Origin: Bacteroidales bacterium UBA4331
GTDB lineage: Bacteria > Bacteroidota > Bacteroidia > Bacteroidales > Paludibacteraceae
Length of the DNA: 58,564 nucleotides
Assembly (NCBI GenBank): GCA_002394395.1
Contig: DGTR01000035.1
Location: forward strand, 1 to 58,564
Direction of reading: 5' to 3'
Part shown: positions 33,944 to 43,103 of the stretch, one piece after another
How the letters are laid out: every line of letters starts with the position of its first letter
Numbering within the stretch: the first letter of the stretch is position 1
Notes under the pieces: generated by a model
Databases searched by the model: none
What the model was told of the DNA's origin: nothing
What the model saw: only the letters and a program-made list of their open reading frames with translations
Made by a program: the position numbers and the translations under genes

Positions 33944-34591
33944 ATGACCCTAAAAGTGATTGCATATGCCCGAAATGGGCACACTGATAAATTTGGTATT
34001 CCGAGACAAAGCAGAGAGGAGAGTCCGATCCTGACGAGAATTGTGTTCGAGCCGGATTACGCCATACCTGAAGCGCTGAGAGGCATCGAGGGCTACAGTC
34101 ATCTATGGTTGCTTTGGGGATTCAGCGAAGTCGATTCCTGGTCTCCGACCGTGCGTCCGCCAAGATTAGGAGGAAACAAACGGATGGGCGTATTCGCCAC
34201 ACGAAGTCCGTTTCGGCCTAATCCCATCGGTCTGAGTAGCGTTAAGTTAATACGTGTAGAAAACGGGGAACTGATAGTCAGCGGAGCAGACGTGTTAGAC
34301 GGAACGCCGATTTATGACATCAAGCCGTATCTGAGTTTCAGCGACAGCCATCCCGAAGCAAAAAACGGTTTTGCGGAAGAGACGAAGGATTATGAATTAG
34401 AAATCGTCTGGACAAACCTTCCTATTACAGATCAGGAAAAAGCTGATCTTGAGTATATTCTACGCCAAGACCCGCGACCGGGTTATCAAGACAATCCGGA
34501 GCGGGTCTATAAAATGGATTACGCGGGTCTGCGCGTATCCTTTAGAGTAGAGGGACTCAAAGTGTTCGTACTGAATTGCGAACGTCTTTGA
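33944..34591 (+). CDS. trmO: tRNA (N6-threonylcarbamoyladenosine(37)-N6)-methyltransferase TrmO
   Basis: TrmO (also called TsaA or YaeB) methylates t6A37 in tRNA-Thr using S-adenosylmethionine to give m6t6A. The 215-residue protein has the single beta-barrel SAM-binding fold, with FGIPRQS near the N-terminus, FATRSPFRPNPIGLSSVKLI at about residues 85-104 and DGTPIYDIKPYLSFSD at about 118-133, all signature segments. It is a monocistronic plus-strand gene with its own promoter, ending 3 bp before the convergent trxB. The product acts on Thr tRNAs, two of which are encoded at 8.4-8.9 kb. Confidence 0.95.
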   Translation: MTLKVIAYARNGHTDKFGIPRQSREESPILTRIVFEPDYAIPEALRGIEGYSHLWLLWGFSEVDSWSPTVRPPRLGGNKRMGVFATRSPFRPNPIGLSSVKLIRVENGELIVSGADVLDGTPIYDIKPYLSFSDSHPEAKNGFAEETKDYELEIVWTNLPITDQEKADLEYILRQDPRPGYQDNPERVYKMDYAGLRVSFRVEGLKVFVLNCERL

Positions 34592-34594
34592 GAA

Positions 34595-35548
34595 TCACAA
34601 ACTCTTGATATATTTATCTGCTTCTATAGCGGCCTTCGCACCACTGCCGGCAGCGACAATCGCCTGTCTATAATGCGGGTCGGCGCAATCGCCTGCAGCG
34701 AAAACACCCGGCACATTCGTCTTCGGGCTATCGCCATCCACAAGGATATATCCCTCGGCATCGCGGTTCACAAAGTCCTTGAACAACTCCGTATTCGGAT
34801 GATGACCGATGGCAAGGAAGAAACCATCGATTGCGATATGCTTCATCGCCTCGTCCGGCTCGCCTTTGCGGTACACTAAATCCGCTCCTTGCACTTTGCC
34901 TTCGCCCGTCAGTTGTACCGTATTATGCTCAAAGAGCACCTCGATCTTCGGGTTGTTCAAAACCCTTTGTTGCATGATCTCCGAGGCGCGCAAATACGGT
35001 TTGCGGACAATCATATAGACCTTCTCGCAGAGCCCTGCCAAGTAGTTTGCCTCTTCGCACGCAGTGTCTCCGCCGCCGACTACTGCCACCGTTTTCTTGC
35101 GGTAGAAGAAGCCGTCGCAGGTCGCACACGCGCTCACGCCGCGACCTTTATACGTCCGCTCACTCTCGATACCAAGATATTTCGCACTTGCTCCGGTTGC
35201 AATGATTACTGCGTCCGCCTCATATAAGTCTGTGTCTTCGACCCAGACTTGGTGGGGTTTGCGGGCTTCGCCCGTGTTTGAAGTTTGGAAGTTTACTTTC
35301 GTCACAACACCCGACACAAACTGCGTACCGAATCGCTCAGCCTGACGTTTCATATCGTCCATCATCCGGAAGGGCTCTACTCCATCCGGATAACCGGGGA
35401 AATTCTCCACCTCGGTAGTCGTGGTCAACTGACCGCCTAACTGCGGTCCTTCAATCAATACCGGTTGCAAGTTCGCACGGCTCGCATAAATGGCTGCCGT
35501 ATAGCCCGCAGGGCCGGATCCTATAATCAAACATTTTACTTTATTCAT
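34595..35548 (-). CDS. trxB: Thioredoxin-disulfide reductase
   Basis: FAD enzyme that reduces thioredoxin with NADPH. The 317-residue product has the FAD-binding GSGPAGYTAAIYASRA, the redox-active CATCDG motif, the NADPH-binding VAVVGGGDTACEEANYLAGL and the C-terminal FAD motif VFAAGDCADPHYRQ. Its ATG overlaps the TGA of the lolA-like gene (ATGA), so translation is coupled. The order ftsK-lolA-trxB is common in Bacteroidales. Confidence 0.97.
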   Translation of the reverse strand: MNKVKCLIIGSGPAGYTAAIYASRANLQPVLIEGPQLGGQLTTTTEVENFPGYPDGVEPFRMMDDMKRQAERFGTQFVSGVVTKVNFQTSNTGEARKPHQVWVEDTDLYEADAVIIATGASAKYLGIESERTYKGRGVSACATCDGFFYRKKTVAVVGGGDTACEEANYLAGLCEKVYMIVRKPYLRASEIMQQRVLNNPKIEVLFEHNTVQLTGEGKVQGADLVYRKGEPDEAMKHIAIDGFFLAIGHHPNTELFKDFVNRDAEGYILVDGDSPKTNVPGVFAAGDCADPHYRQAIVAAGSGAKAAIEADKYIKSL

Positions 35549-36111
35549 AGTCTCATATCATTTACATATGTATCTTTCTCAGGCGTGATCACATACGCCT
35601 CTTTTGCTCCTTGTACGAATTTCGGCTCTTTCATCTTCAGCGTCGAGGTCTTCTTGCCCTCTTTGATCTCCACGGACAGCGGCATGAGGTCGCTGTTTCG
35701 CACCTTCAGCACAAAGCGGTTGATGCCTATACTCTGGTCCTTCGGCGTGAGCGTCACGATGGTCTGCGAGCCGTCTTGAGTAGTCCGTTCGACGATATTA
35801 CAAACCGGCACTAAGGCTTTTGCGTACAGCAGCGGATTGCTCTCCAAAAGTTCCTGCTCCGTGGGGTTCGTCAGCGTCAGTTCGTCCGTCTCCGGCGAGT
35901 ACATGTACATCGTCTTGCCGTCATACGCCGCCTCGATATTGAACATCTCCACCTTAAAGCATGGCCCATGCATGGTCAATTCTCCGGGATAGTTCATCGG
36001 CGCATTCACCTCCTCTGCCACCGTGACGATAAAATCCGATTTGAGCGTCTTCGTCTCCAAATTCGCTAAAAACGAACCCAAAATACTTAATATGATTAAC
36101 AATAACTTCAT
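35545..36111 (-). CDS. lolA: LolA-like outer-membrane lipoprotein carrier protein
   Basis: A periplasmic chaperone-like protein expected to carry lipoproteins from the inner to the outer membrane. The 188-residue product has a short signal peptide (MKLLLIILSILGSFLANL) and an all-beta mature part: LKSDFIVTV, then GELTMHGPCFKVEMFNIEA, YDGKTMYMYSPETDELTLTN and SDLMPLSVEIKEGKKTSTLK, the usual LolA strand pattern. Its place between ftsK and trxB is the conserved Bacteroidales context, which supports the call more than sequence alone. A 53-codon small gene and a BspA-like gene now separate it from ftsK. Confidence 0.85.
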   Translation of the reverse strand: MKLLLIILSILGSFLANLETKTLKSDFIVTVAEEVNAPMNYPGELTMHGPCFKVEMFNIEAAYDGKTMYMYSPETDELTLTNPTEQELLESNPLLYAKALVPVCNIVERTTQDGSQTIVTLTPKDQSIGINRFVLKVRNSDLMPLSVEIKEGKKTSTLKMKEPKFVQGAKEAYVITPEKDTYVNDMRL

Positions 36112-36133
36112 CGTCTGTTTAACTATTCCTTAT

Positions 36134-36295
36134 CTACAAGATATTTGCTTGAGGATCATAAGAAGCGCCTGGACCTGGCACAAAATTGCGCCTAGGAGCG
36201 GAGCCTGGATCTTCCGGATTCGTTCCTGGAATCATTAATGCATATGATTGAATATCTATAATCTCTATTTGCGGACTGTTATATTGTTTGCTCAT
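36134..36295 (-). CDS. Small 53-residue protein between the BspA-like gene and lolA
   Basis: A minus-strand frame from ATG at 36295 to TAG at 36134 encodes 53 residues, with MSKQYNSPQIEIIDIQSYAL at the start, PGTNPEDPGSAPRRNFVPGP in the middle and DPQANIL at the end. It shares length, the Y-x-x-P-x-(I/V)-E start and the A-P-R-R element with the small gene at 20285-20446. It begins 36 bp after the BspA-like gene's stop and ends 22 bp before lolA, so it is embedded in the operon. No signal peptide or transmembrane helix is visible. Function unknown; its linkage to tail-bearing giants suggests a peptide signal or an accessory of that pathway. Confidence 0.7.
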   Translation of the reverse strand: MSKQYNSPQIEIIDIQSYALMIPGTNPEDPGSAPRRNFVPGPGASYDPQANIL

Positions 36296-36331
36296 AATTT
36301 ATCTAAATATTTAACAGATTTCATAAAGCTA

Positions 36332-39300
36332 TTACTTAACCGTTTTACCTTGTGCATCAAAGATGTGCGCATCACGCAAGATATAGAAAGATCCATCTAT
36401 AATTACCTTCGCATTTTGTGCTTCTTTCACTTGCACCTCATCCAATCTTGTCGGGGATTTGCGACAGATACGAATTGAGTAGTCGTTCGTTGTGCCGGCA
36501 TTCAAATTCAAAGTGATCGATTGGTCAGCATACAGCGTAGCAACACTTGCACCCTGATAGAGTAGTTCAATGTTGTAATCGTCTGTTGCGCGCTCAGACA
36601 TACTAAATACATATTCGCCTCCTTGAGGAGCAAAGAACACTACCGGGATTGTGGTTTGCGTTTCAGGAAGAGTTATGTCATGCGCAGATAATTCTGTTCC
36701 ATCCGAGGACAAACACCATAACTGTGCAGCCGTCTTACAGTTCATATTCATTCGTGCCACATCGCGTCCAATGGTATAAGCGGCTTCTGCATCCTCATGC
36801 ATCGTCACATACAAATGGTCTGTACCAACGTGCAGTTGGTTGCTTGAGAGCGCGAAATGCATTTGAGGCACAACTGACTGCTGAGCACGTAAAGCCGGTA
36901 TAGGATAACCGCCTCCTCCGTGCGTAAAATCAAACGAAGCATCATCGCTTGCTTGGATAAAGAACGGTTGACCTACGCATAGTTCAAGACCTGAAGCATG
37001 GATAAGCTCGAACTTACCAAACTCGTTGTTGTAGAGATATATAAAATCGGCTATACCACTCAAATCCATCTCCGAGTACTCTAATCGAGAATTGCCCTTG
37101 CCGTTCCAACCGTTATGTTTGCCGTTGTCGGAGTTACCGGCAAAGTACTTGTTGAGATTTACATGATCATCTCCTTGTATATCTGCTCCGGATTTCTTTT
37201 CAAAGAGCCATCGGTTACAGTTACCCTCTATACCAATCATGTAGAAGGTACCCGGTTCAAGAGTGCCGGAATTCTTTTTTTCCCATCCTTTACCTGTGGT
37301 AGCACGCAGCCAACCGTTGTATTCCAATATCTGGAAATCTACACCTGGCACGTGGGATTTCTTCCCTTTTGCACGGGTAATTCCTGTAGCTATATCTACC
37401 TCGAATGGTACTGAGAAAGCATACCAAAGGTTAGGCGATGCGGTTGATCCAAACGGATTGAGTACATATTCCATAAATATGCTCTCTGCATTCAAATTGG
37501 AGGCACCATGAACCTGACCCGATTGACCTCCGATAGAAACAATCGTAATAACTCCTATTCGGATATCCAACAGATCAATATTTATCGCGCCATCCGGCTC
37601 TATCACCACAGCAGGAATAGTATCTGTTCCTAAATCACTGATATCAACATTTGTTCCTTCGGATACAACTACCGTGTCTGTTGGTATCTCTACAGATTCA
37701 AATGTAGCCGTATAGGTAGCCTCCTCCGTTACCGCTACTACTTCCGGTGTCCAGCCGCTGAACGAATAGGTATATTGTGCATCAGCAGGTTTTACTGGGG
37801 TTTCTCCGTTATATACAGGCATTTCTCCGTAAAGTACCTCGCTACTCTGTAACTCTGTTCCATCGTAGTTTTCGAAAACGATTGTGTATTTCTCTGTGCC
37901 TGGAATAGGAAGAATATTATTAAAGTCTTTCCATTGATCTGCGGTTTTATACGCTTCCATACTTTCGAATGGCACATAAAGAGGGATGGTTTTATCAACA
38001 TTGTAAAATACATTTGCGCCAAGAGCGGGAGGAAGGACGGCTTTACAGGTAATTGATGTCAAACCGGTACAATTTATGAATGTATATTTTGCTATGCTTA
38101 CGACTCCGTCACCTATAGTGAGCGATTGCAAACTATGACAATCCATGAACGAACGCTCGTCTCCAATTGTTGTAACACTATTGGGAATCACTATTGATGT
38201 CAAACTGCTACATCCGGAAAAAGCATAGTATGCGATATCCGTAACACCATCAGGTATTTCTATAGTAGTTAAGTTGGAACATTTAGAGAACAATTGATTA
38301 ACAGATGTTATTCCATGTGGAATATTAGCCGAGGTGAGACTACTGCAATTGAAAAATGCACCCTGTCCCAAATCAGTAACACTTTCCGGCAATACAATAG
38401 ATACTAAGCCCGTACAATAAGAGAATGCTTGACTCCCTATAGATGTAACCCCTTCGTGTATATTGATAGATGCTAGATTGGCGGCACCATAGAAGGATCC
38501 TTGTCCAATCGCAGTCACGCTTTCCGGTATCTCATATGTTGCACCCATTTTTCCTGCCGGATATTGTAATAAGGTTGTTTGATTTTTATCAAAAAGGATG
38601 CCATCGACGGATCTATATACGCGATGTGTATCATCCACATTAATAGAGGTCATAGAAGAACAACCGGCGAAAGAATATGTTTCTATTGACGACACGCTGT
38701 TCGGGATAGTAACCGATTCCAATGATGAGCAATTAAGGAATGCAGCCCACCCTATCATGACAACACCATACGGAAGAGTTAGGGAAATCAACGAAGCACA
38801 GTTTTGAAAAGCATAGTATCCAATAAACGATGTCGTACTCGGAATTGCAACTGATGTCAATGAGTCACACTGAGCAAATGCTAATTTTCCAATTGAGGTC
38901 AACCCTTCTGGAAGGTTAAGCTCTTTGATTACAGAACGATAAGCAGCCCACGGAACAAGTGATACTTTTGTATAGTCTGCCATTTTCCCCGTTCCACTAA
39001 TCGTCAGCACACTATCACAACTCAACTCCCATGTCAGATTGTCGCCCTGTGCCCCACATGTTCCGGAAGCAAGGATGCAAGGTTCCTCTGGCTCTGTACC
39101 TGGTATCGGCATTATATTGGCAAAATCTTTCCATCCATTTGCAACTTTGTATGCTTCTACCGACCCTGCAGGAACATAGAGTGTACTATTTGAAAGATTG
39201 CAATTACTAAATGATAAATCAGTTGTGGTCTGAGGTGTTACAGCGTAATTAACAAAATAAGACAACTTACAACGCTGAAAAACACAATTAGGAATTGAAG

Positions 39301-40342
39301 TAACATTACTTGATAATACAACACTATCTAATGAAGAACATAAAGAAAAAGCCCATCCTTCTATCTGAGTAACGCTATTAGGTATGACAATAGACCTTAA
39401 ATCACTCTCTGCAAACCCACTTAACCCTATTGAGGTGACACTGTTAGGAATAGATATGTTAATCAATTTTTTTCGATGAAAGAAAGCACTCTCTGCAATA
39501 CTTGTAACATCACTTGGTATGATGGTGGTATTAATACCTGCCACCAACGTGTTAGTTGCCGTTTCAATTATGGCATTACAATTATTTCTGCTATCATATT
39601 TTATATTTCCATTTTCAACTATAAGAGACGATAATTTATAACAACCAGAGAAGGCTCCACTATATACAGAAGTAACTGAAGCTGGTATTATCATGCTCAG
39701 AAGTTCTCTACAATCCCTAAATGCCTGAGGTCCAATATATTGTAGTCCTGCTGGAAGAGAAATTTTTTGCAAATAACTATGACCATAAAACGATTCTCTA
39801 CCAATTGAATCAACGCTTTCTGGAACAACAAACAACGAATCTGTTTTCTTCAAAGGATATGCCACCAATGTGTGGAGACCTGATGTATACAAAACACCTT
39901 CCTCGGCCGTAAAATGCACATTTTCAGGATCTACCGTAAAAGCAGTAATATTTCTACACCCTTCAAATGCTTCCATATCAATTTTTGAGACATTTTGAGG
40001 AATAAATACACTTGAAACCCCTGTTGATTGGAATGCATTTCTCCCAATTACAACTAAACTATTAGGAAGTATGATAGAAGTAGTTTTAGAGAAAGAAGAA
40101 AATGCCCATTCTCCAATCTGAGTAACCCCCTCTTCTATATTGATAGTACTAACAATATTTCTGTATGGGTACCATGGATAATCTGTGCTACTCACACTTA
40201 TCATTTCTCCCGTTCCACTGATCGTCAGGACACTATCCGTCAAATCCCATGTCACGTTGGCGCCACATGTGCCACTCTCTGCAAAAAGCATTCCCGTGCC
40301 TGTCACCAGGGCAATGAGGAATGTAAATAATTTCTTTCCCAT
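36332..40342 (-). CDS. Secreted BspA-like leucine-rich repeat protein (1336 aa) with C-terminal tail
   Basis: A secreted surface protein of 1336 residues. It has a signal peptide (MGKKLFTFLIALVTGTGMLF) and a BspA-type cap SGTCGANVTWDLTDSVLTIS that recurs in the middle (ASGTCGAQGDNLTWELSCDS). Many Treponema-type LRR units (consensus L-x-x-I-x-I-P-x-S-V-x-x-I-G-x-x-A-F) fill about residues 65-800. Next is a Flg_new/InlB B-repeat-like module near 816-880 (YTIVFENYDGTELQSSEVLY, SFSGWTPEV), then an unassigned beta-rich region. It closes with the shared tail (IIDGSFYILRDAHIFD to AQGKTVK). It starts 20 bp after ftsK and so interrupts the usual ftsK-lolA-trxB order. BspA relatives bind host or bacterial surfaces; the ligand here is unknown. 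Its repeats look A+T-richer than ftsK. Confidence 0.9.
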   Translation of the reverse strand: MGKKLFTFLIALVTGTGMLFAESGTCGANVTWDLTDSVLTISGTGEMISVSSTDYPWYPYRNIVSTINIEEGVTQIGEWAFSSFSKTTSIILPNSLVVIGRNAFQSTGVSSVFIPQNVSKIDMEAFEGCRNITAFTVDPENVHFTAEEGVLYTSGLHTLVAYPLKKTDSLFVVPESVDSIGRESFYGHSYLQKISLPAGLQYIGPQAFRDCRELLSMIIPASVTSVYSGAFSGCYKLSSLIVENGNIKYDSRNNCNAIIETATNTLVAGINTTIIPSDVTSIAESAFFHRKKLINISIPNSVTSIGLSGFAESDLRSIVIPNSVTQIEGWAFSLCSSLDSVVLSSNVTSIPNCVFQRCKLSYFVNYAVTPQTTTDLSFSNCNLSNSTLYVPAGSVEAYKVANGWKDFANIMPIPGTEPEEPCILASGTCGAQGDNLTWELSCDSVLTISGTGKMADYTKVSLVPWAAYRSVIKELNLPEGLTSIGKLAFAQCDSLTSVAIPSTTSFIGYYAFQNCASLISLTLPYGVVMIGWAAFLNCSSLESVTIPNSVSSIETYSFAGCSSMTSINVDDTHRVYRSVDGILFDKNQTTLLQYPAGKMGATYEIPESVTAIGQGSFYGAANLASINIHEGVTSIGSQAFSYCTGLVSIVLPESVTDLGQGAFFNCSSLTSANIPHGITSVNQLFSKCSNLTTIEIPDGVTDIAYYAFSGCSSLTSIVIPNSVTTIGDERSFMDCHSLQSLTIGDGVVSIAKYTFINCTGLTSITCKAVLPPALGANVFYNVDKTIPLYVPFESMEAYKTADQWKDFNNILPIPGTEKYTIVFENYDGTELQSSEVLYGEMPVYNGETPVKPADAQYTYSFSGWTPEVVAVTEEATYTATFESVEIPTDTVVVSEGTNVDISDLGTDTIPAVVIEPDGAINIDLLDIRIGVITIVSIGGQSGQVHGASNLNAESIFMEYVLNPFGSTASPNLWYAFSVPFEVDIATGITRAKGKKSHVPGVDFQILEYNGWLRATTGKGWEKKNSGTLEPGTFYMIGIEGNCNRWLFEKKSGADIQGDDHVNLNKYFAGNSDNGKHNGWNGKGNSRLEYSEMDLSGIADFIYLYNNEFGKFELIHASGLELCVGQPFFIQASDDASFDFTHGGGGYPIPALRAQQSVVPQMHFALSSNQLHVGTDHLYVTMHEDAEAAYTIGRDVARMNMNCKTAAQLWCLSSDGTELSAHDITLPETQTTIPVVFFAPQGGEYVFSMSERATDDYNIELLYQGASVATLYADQSITLNLNAGTTNDYSIRICRKSPTRLDEVQVKEAQNAKVIIDGSFYILRDAHIFDAQGKTVK

Positions 40343-40362
40343 AATTATATTTTATATTTTTA

Positions 40363-42936
40363 TTACTTCACTCCTAATTCTTCCAGCAGTTGGTCGAGCT
40401 GACTCAGATCCTGAATCAGTACGTCACGGCCTTTCGGACCTTTGTTCGGGCCCACAATACCTGCCGCCTCGAGTTGGTCGGACAGTTTGCCTGCGCGGTT
40501 GTAACCGATCTCAAAGGCACGCTGCAGACGGCTGGTCGATCCTTCCTGCTTCGTTACTACGTAACGCGCTACATCCGCGAACATCGGATCGAGTCGTTTC
40601 ATATCCACGCTTCCCGGCGCTGCAGCCTCGCTGTCGCCGCCTTCGCCGATATATTCCGGCAACTGATACGGTTCGGTATAGCGCTGCTGTTTCGATATAT
40701 GCTTCACGATCTCATCCACCTCCGGCGTATCGACGAAGGCACACTGGATACGCGTCACACTCGCGTTACCGGCGTAGAGACTGTCGCCACGACCGATCAG
40801 CTGCTCTGCTCCCTTCGCATCGAGGACAGTACGCGAGTCAATCACACTCTGCGTCCGCAAAGCAATACGCGTCGGGATATTCGCTTTGATGACACCCGTG
40901 ACGATGTTTACCGACGGACGCTGGGTAGCCAGGATCATGTGCATTCCCACGGCACGCGCTTTCTGCGTGATACGCGCAATCGGCGTCTCCACCTGCTTGC
41001 CTGCCTGCATGATAAAATCTCCGTACTCATCGATGATTATGACGATATAGGGCAGGTATTGATGGCGCAAGCTTTCGCCCACTAACTTATTGGGATTCAG
41101 CCTTCTACGCACGAACTTGTCGTTATAATCCTCCAAGTTGCGCACGCCAGCATCCATCAGCAGTTTGTACCGGTTCTCCATCTCGATCACCAGCGAGTTC
41201 AGGGTATTGATGACCTTGTCGCAATCGGTGATCACCACCTGGTCGGGGTCGGTATCCGGTTGTGCCGCCAGGAAATGCTTGATCAAGGGCTTGTACGGCG
41301 CAAACTCGACCATCTTCGGATCGACCATCACAAGTTTCAGCTCCGCCGGATGTTTCTTATAGAGGAGCGAAGTGATGATGGCGTTGATAGCGACGGACTT
41401 ACCGGTTCCCGTTGCACCTGCCACGAGCAAGTGCGGCGTCTTCGCGAGGTCAAACATGAACACCTCGTTCGTGATCGTCCTGCCGTACGCGATCGGCAGA
41501 CGCATTTTCGTCTCTTCCTGGAAGCGTTTGGAGGCGATGACCGAGTGCATGGACACCACCTGCGGCTTCTCGTTCGGAACCTCGATTCCCACCGTTCCTT
41601 TTCCGGGCATCGGCGCGATGATACGGATTCCCGTGGCGCTCAGAGACAACATAATGTCGTTCTCCAGCTGCTGAATCTTCGCCACACGGACACCTGCTTT
41701 CGGCACAATCTCATACAGCGTCACCGTCGGACCGACCGTCGCTTTGATACTATCAATTTCTATGCCATAGTTGCGCAAGGTCGTCACAATACGTGCACCG
41801 TTATTGCGCTGCTCCTCTTCATCGATGATCGGAGCGGTCTCGTTGTCATAGACCTTCAGCAGGTTCAAACTCGGGAACTTATAGAACTCCAAGTCCTTCC
41901 GCGGATCGTACGGACCGAGTTTCTCCAGGAGTTTGTCCGGGTCCTTCGTATATAACTCATCCTCGTTGACGTCCTCGATCTCCAAGCTCGGGTCTCCGTC
42001 TTTCTTATCGCTCTCTTCCTTCGCCTCCGGTTCGTCCATGGGAATCGGCGCATCGCCCAGCGGCTCGTTGTCTTCATCTACCAAAGGCTCCTCAATTTCC
42101 ACCTTCGGTTCTTCTTCGCTGATCGGCTCTATGGTGAAGTCTACGGGCAGATCAATCGTCACTTCATTCCCTTCAGGATTCCCTTCTGGATTCTCTTCAG
42201 GATGCACTTCAGGCTCTTCCGGCTCTTCGAGATTTTTGGGATCTTCGGGATCTTTGGGTTTCTTCTTGAAGAGTCCCTTGCACCATTCGCCGAAAGCCTT
42301 GCACCGGTCGATAAACCGTGGATCGGTCACTATCAGGAAAATAACCAGCGTCACGAATAAAATCGCCATCGTGCCGATGATATTCACATAACTCACCAGC
42401 CACGCGGCGGTCATACTACCAAAAGCGCCTCCCCACCGGTAGATGCCCATGTGCGCCATCTGTTGCGCAAAACCCAAAACGACAGCTCCCCAGAGTACCC
42501 AGAACGTGCCGCCGCAAAACAGCTTGATAGCGTGTATATCCCGGAAAACATGCATCAACCGCAAACCGTAAATAGCGATCATCAGCATCAGCAGCACGCT
42601 CACAAAACCGAACGTACCATCGATCATGAAATGTGCCAACCGGGCACCCGGCAGACCCAACAGATTACGTATCGCCTCGCGGTTCTCTACGCGTCCCGCA
42701 TGATCCAGCGACAAGATCGACTGATCGTACATGCCCGTGAATAAAAAGCTCACATACGCGATCGTGCCGATTACAGCAAAAGCCAGCAGCAGGACTCCTG
42801 CTACCATTCGCGTCTCACGTGCACTCAAGATACGCTTCACCGCCTCCCACCAGCCGGTTTGCTCTACTTTTATGGCGCGCTCATTCGGACGATCGTCCGA
42901 TAAGGGATTTCTCGATTTAGATACGGTTCTAGGCAT
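40363..42936 (-). CDS. ftsK: DNA translocase FtsK
   Basis: Septum-anchored DNA pump that clears the chromosome terminus and activates XerCD recombination. The 857-residue product has an N-terminal membrane domain with hydrophobic spans between about residues 45 and 205 (VAGVLLLAFAVIGTIAYVSF, IMAILFVTLVIFLIVT), a Pro/Glu-rich linker with repeated PEE/PEG units to about residue 320, and the motor. Motor landmarks are the Walker A GATGTGKSVAI, Walker B VIIIDEYGDFIM and ATQRPSVNIVTGVIKANIPT. The C-terminal gamma winged helix (TSRLQRAFEIGYNRAGKLSD) reads KOPS-like sites. Length is normal. XerC is encoded at 9.0-10.0 kb. Confidence 0.97.
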   Translation of the reverse strand: MPRTVSKSRNPLSDDRPNERAIKVEQTGWWEAVKRILSARETRMVAGVLLLAFAVIGTIAYVSFLFTGMYDQSILSLDHAGRVENREAIRNLLGLPGARLAHFMIDGTFGFVSVLLMLMIAIYGLRLMHVFRDIHAIKLFCGGTFWVLWGAVVLGFAQQMAHMGIYRWGGAFGSMTAAWLVSYVNIIGTMAILFVTLVIFLIVTDPRFIDRCKAFGEWCKGLFKKKPKDPEDPKNLEEPEEPEVHPEENPEGNPEGNEVTIDLPVDFTIEPISEEEPKVEIEEPLVDEDNEPLGDAPIPMDEPEAKEESDKKDGDPSLEIEDVNEDELYTKDPDKLLEKLGPYDPRKDLEFYKFPSLNLLKVYDNETAPIIDEEEQRNNGARIVTTLRNYGIEIDSIKATVGPTVTLYEIVPKAGVRVAKIQQLENDIMLSLSATGIRIIAPMPGKGTVGIEVPNEKPQVVSMHSVIASKRFQEETKMRLPIAYGRTITNEVFMFDLAKTPHLLVAGATGTGKSVAINAIITSLLYKKHPAELKLVMVDPKMVEFAPYKPLIKHFLAAQPDTDPDQVVITDCDKVINTLNSLVIEMENRYKLLMDAGVRNLEDYNDKFVRRRLNPNKLVGESLRHQYLPYIVIIIDEYGDFIMQAGKQVETPIARITQKARAVGMHMILATQRPSVNIVTGVIKANIPTRIALRTQSVIDSRTVLDAKGAEQLIGRGDSLYAGNASVTRIQCAFVDTPEVDEIVKHISKQQRYTEPYQLPEYIGEGGDSEAAAPGSVDMKRLDPMFADVARYVVTKQEGSTSRLQRAFEIGYNRAGKLSDQLEAAGIVGPNKGPKGRDVLIQDLSQLDQLLEELGVK

Positions 42937-42954
42937 AATAACTCAATTTAGCGT

Positions 42955-42963
42955 ACAAAGGTA
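42955..42963 (-). promoter_or_regulatory. ftsK promoter (-7 element)
   Basis: Minus-strand TACCTTTGT matches the -7 box and lies 18 nt upstream of the ATG. A clear -33 TTG at the usual spacing is not seen. It is back-to-back with the rseC promoter about 90 bp away. Confidence 0.6.
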
Positions 42964-43054
42964 CGACAAATATTCGATTTTAAAAAATAAATCTTGTTTT
43001 TTTTAGCTTTTTGTCGAAAAAAGACACTTTTTTTATAATAATGTTCGCGCACGC

Positions 43055-43085
43055 TTGCGTATATGAAAATTTTTTTGTACCTTTG
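43055..43085 (+). promoter_or_regulatory. rseC-rnf promoter
   Basis: TTG (43055-43057), a 20-nt spacer and TACCTTTG (43078-43085) match the consensus. The ATG at 43104 is 18 nt downstream. The promoter decides the start of rseC, because the longer open frame begins upstream of it. Confidence 0.8.
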
Positions 43086-43103
43086 TGCGCTTTTTATGGA
43101 TTT

